64,000 nucleotides of DNA from Bursaphelenchus xylophilus. Taxonomy: Eukaryota; Nematoda; Chromadorea; Rhabditida; Aphelenchoididae. Numbering within the stretch: position 1 is the first letter of the stretch; each line of letters opens with the position of its first letter. A model generated the notes under the pieces. That model did not search any database. It was not told where the DNA came from and saw only the letters and a program-made list of their open reading frames with translations. The position numbers and the translations under genes are program-made. The DNA lies in assembly GCA_904066235.2 (NCBI GenBank), contig CAJFCV020000006.1:3720001-3784000 (forward strand), written 5' to 3'. This document shows, one piece after another, positions 62,110-64,000 of the stretch.

Positions 62110-64000
62110 ATAGGAGAATGGAAAAAAACATGAGTTATAGCAAAACAAACTTGTAAAACAAATAGCATAAGCAAAGTCTGAAGCAATCGTCTATAGATTG
62201 CAAAAAAGGAAATAACAAATGCCCTGAGGGTCCAATGAGATTTGTTATTGGACTCTTCCAAGTTTTAATTTACCAAAAATTCCACCAATCCAACCTTCAT
62301 CCGCATCATCCCAAACGGTCTCGGATTACTAATGAAAAAGCTCTGGTCTACAACCAAAAACGCCAAAAAAGTAACTGAGACTAATCTCCAATATTTACAA
62401 CTTAGACCCGACTATACCCTGAGGCAATTTGGTTGCGGAAATGGGGACTTATATGGCCTTTAATATCCGCCTAAAATCGGGGTATTTCCACGTCCGCAAT
62501 GACGTAAAACCAAAGGTTTTTTTCTACTTCTTACTGCAGTAAGTGAAGTCAAAATTATAGCTAATTTGTATGGCTTTGAACTCGGGGTAATTTTTCAAGT
62601 TATTTTTAACACTTTCACTTCGAAATTTCCCCCGGAAACAAGAGGATACACCAGTTAGGGCAATATCTAAAATAGGCTGCGGATAACTCGGGAAATAAAT
62701 TACCTGGAAAATTGCCTGAGGCTCGACTTCACGGCTTATTAACCCCGGAGAATGGGGTTCTCGGGACTTGGCCATAAATCATGGCCAACACGAGATATGA
62801 TGCGTGATATTTGAGGGTTAAGCGGGGAAAATAATAATGATAAGCAAAGCTGAAATAACGGAAACAAGAAATTGAGGGGGCGAAATGGCGGTAAGCTGAA
62901 GAATGAATGCGTAGATAACATGTTATGGTATTTGAAAAAACAGAGAAAGGTTGTTTAAATTCTTTATCCCAAGTCGAAAAAAGGGGCAGTTTGGCTGTCA
63001 TAAAAGGCAATACATTGCTTTCTAGTTTAACTGGCCGAGAAATGGCACCAAATACAAAAATAAGATCAAATTTGGTATCAAAAAAACCTGCAGTTAAACT
63101 AAAGGACTTATAAATTTTAACTGATTGGCACTTGGGTTCTCCGCAATCTCATGGCATCCCAGAAAAGTGTTGCAAAAAAAATCCCGAAACTTTTTTTCTC
63201 CTTGAAGATCCTTTTCAACCCCAAGTTTGCATCCATCTTGATTGCTTTTTTCTCTTCTTCTTTTGCGGTTGTAACCGAAATAGTTGATAGATTCTGTTCG
63301 TGGTAGACTTCAGTCACTGCCTATTCCGCCAATCTCCACTAATCTTTTTTTTGTTGCAGTAAGGGCCAAGTTCGGACCTGAAATTTAAAAATAGATAGGA
63401 TTACTGTAAATGGGGCCAACAATATATGTATAAGAGCAGTCGTAAATTTGCGAGTAACAAAATGAAATTTTTTAACAAATGTGCTTTAAGATAAGTTTAG
63501 AGCAATAGCAATGTAAGCTGGGTTTCGGATAAACTCAAATTGTTTTCGGCCATAGGACAAAATTTGTCTTGAGGGATACAGTGGAAAGAATTATTCACAT
63601 CTCGCAAAGTTCACGCCTATCTTGGACCTTGTACAGTGCTAAAGAAAGAATTGGCATGGCCGAAAACGCGTGGTCGAGCGTCATAGCCGAATTTGAATTC
63701 ACCTTATATCTTTGAGGATTGGCTCTTGCGTTCAACTTCAAATTTCAGGGCATAAAACAAAGGGTACAGTCTTCATTTTTCCCCATTATTATCCATGCCT
63801 TTTCAATTTTTCCGTGATATAATGACAAGAAAATAATTTGACATCACCAAAACAGAGGGCTCAAAAGATTTGATCTTTCACTCCGTGACTACAGAGGCTT
63901 TACCAAATCTTTGAAGAACTTTTGAGGCTGAAAACCCTTGCCTCAAATGTTGCTCCTTTCACAAGGAAATGATGATGCGCCGAGCATCCTCATAACAAAG

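Larger units (their letters stand above)
52696..64000. other. 11.3-kb interval without a recognised gene
   Basis: Contains two family-2 MITEs (53583, 61961), the GGGGACAAAA palindrome (58367-59420) and otherwise unique AT-rich sequence. Missing 5' exons of the neuropeptide receptor may lie near its left edge. The open frames at 54100-54324, 55448-55792, 55695-55934 and 60398-60838 have no family match, no convincing splice sites and ordinary base composition, so I do not call them genes. Confidence 0.45.

Noticed and set aside
1..64000. CRISPR arrays, bacterial operons or prophage
   Set aside because: No regularly spaced short direct repeats with unique spacers, no Shine-Dalgarno-led gene series; spliced genes throughout show eukaryotic DNA.

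Overview
This window looks like nuclear DNA of a nematode, most likely a free-living rhabditid. Reasons: genes are split into short exons with GT..AG junctions and strong TTTTCAG-type acceptors; four gene starts lie directly behind such an acceptor, as expected for spliced-leader trans-splicing; and the proteins include nematode-type serpentine chemoreceptors, a nematode-type globin and an NPR-like neuropeptide receptor. There is no sign of bacterial or viral gene organisation. I built the gene models by hand from splice signals and checked that reading phase is kept across every junction.

Layout. 0.8-7.8 kb: two paralogous serpentine chemoreceptor genes, tail to tail (A on +, B on -). The first intron of B consists almost wholly of a 1.8-kb fold-back transposon flanked by TTAA. 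7.8-11.2 kb: a possible receptor fragment and a 1.25-kb Tc1/mariner-like element. 11.2-13.2 kb: GMP reductase (-). 13.2-18.3 kb: gene-free, with LTR-retrotransposon debris and a 1.47-kb element with ~480-bp terminal inverted repeats. 18.3-22.6 kb: a globin with an N-terminal myristoylation-type sequence (-). 22.6-38.2 kb: a long gene-free stretch with MITEs, a second fold-back element, GCACYGTGC-rich repeats and a ~130-bp tandem repeat. 38.2-43.7 kb: a ten-exon coiled-coil protein ending in a Citron-type C1 zinc finger but lacking any kinase domain (-). 44.2-45.2 kb: a small basic protein of unknown function (-). 45.8-52.7 kb: an NPR-like neuropeptide receptor (-). 52.7-64 kb: no gene recognised, but two MITE families and a striking palindrome built from GGGGACAAAA repeats.

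The genes do not form a pathway. They cover chemosensation, purine salvage, oxygen/haem biology, cytoskeleton/cytokinesis and neuropeptide signalling. What the window shows best is a genome shaped by non-autonomous DNA transposons: at least six families recognisable by eye, one with nine copies in 64 kb, and many sitting in introns. I did not find a convincing new multi-gene system. The strongest candidates for something undescribed are the TTAA fold-back element with tRNA-like promoter boxes in both arms, the GGGGACAAAA palindrome, and the kinase-less Citron-like protein.
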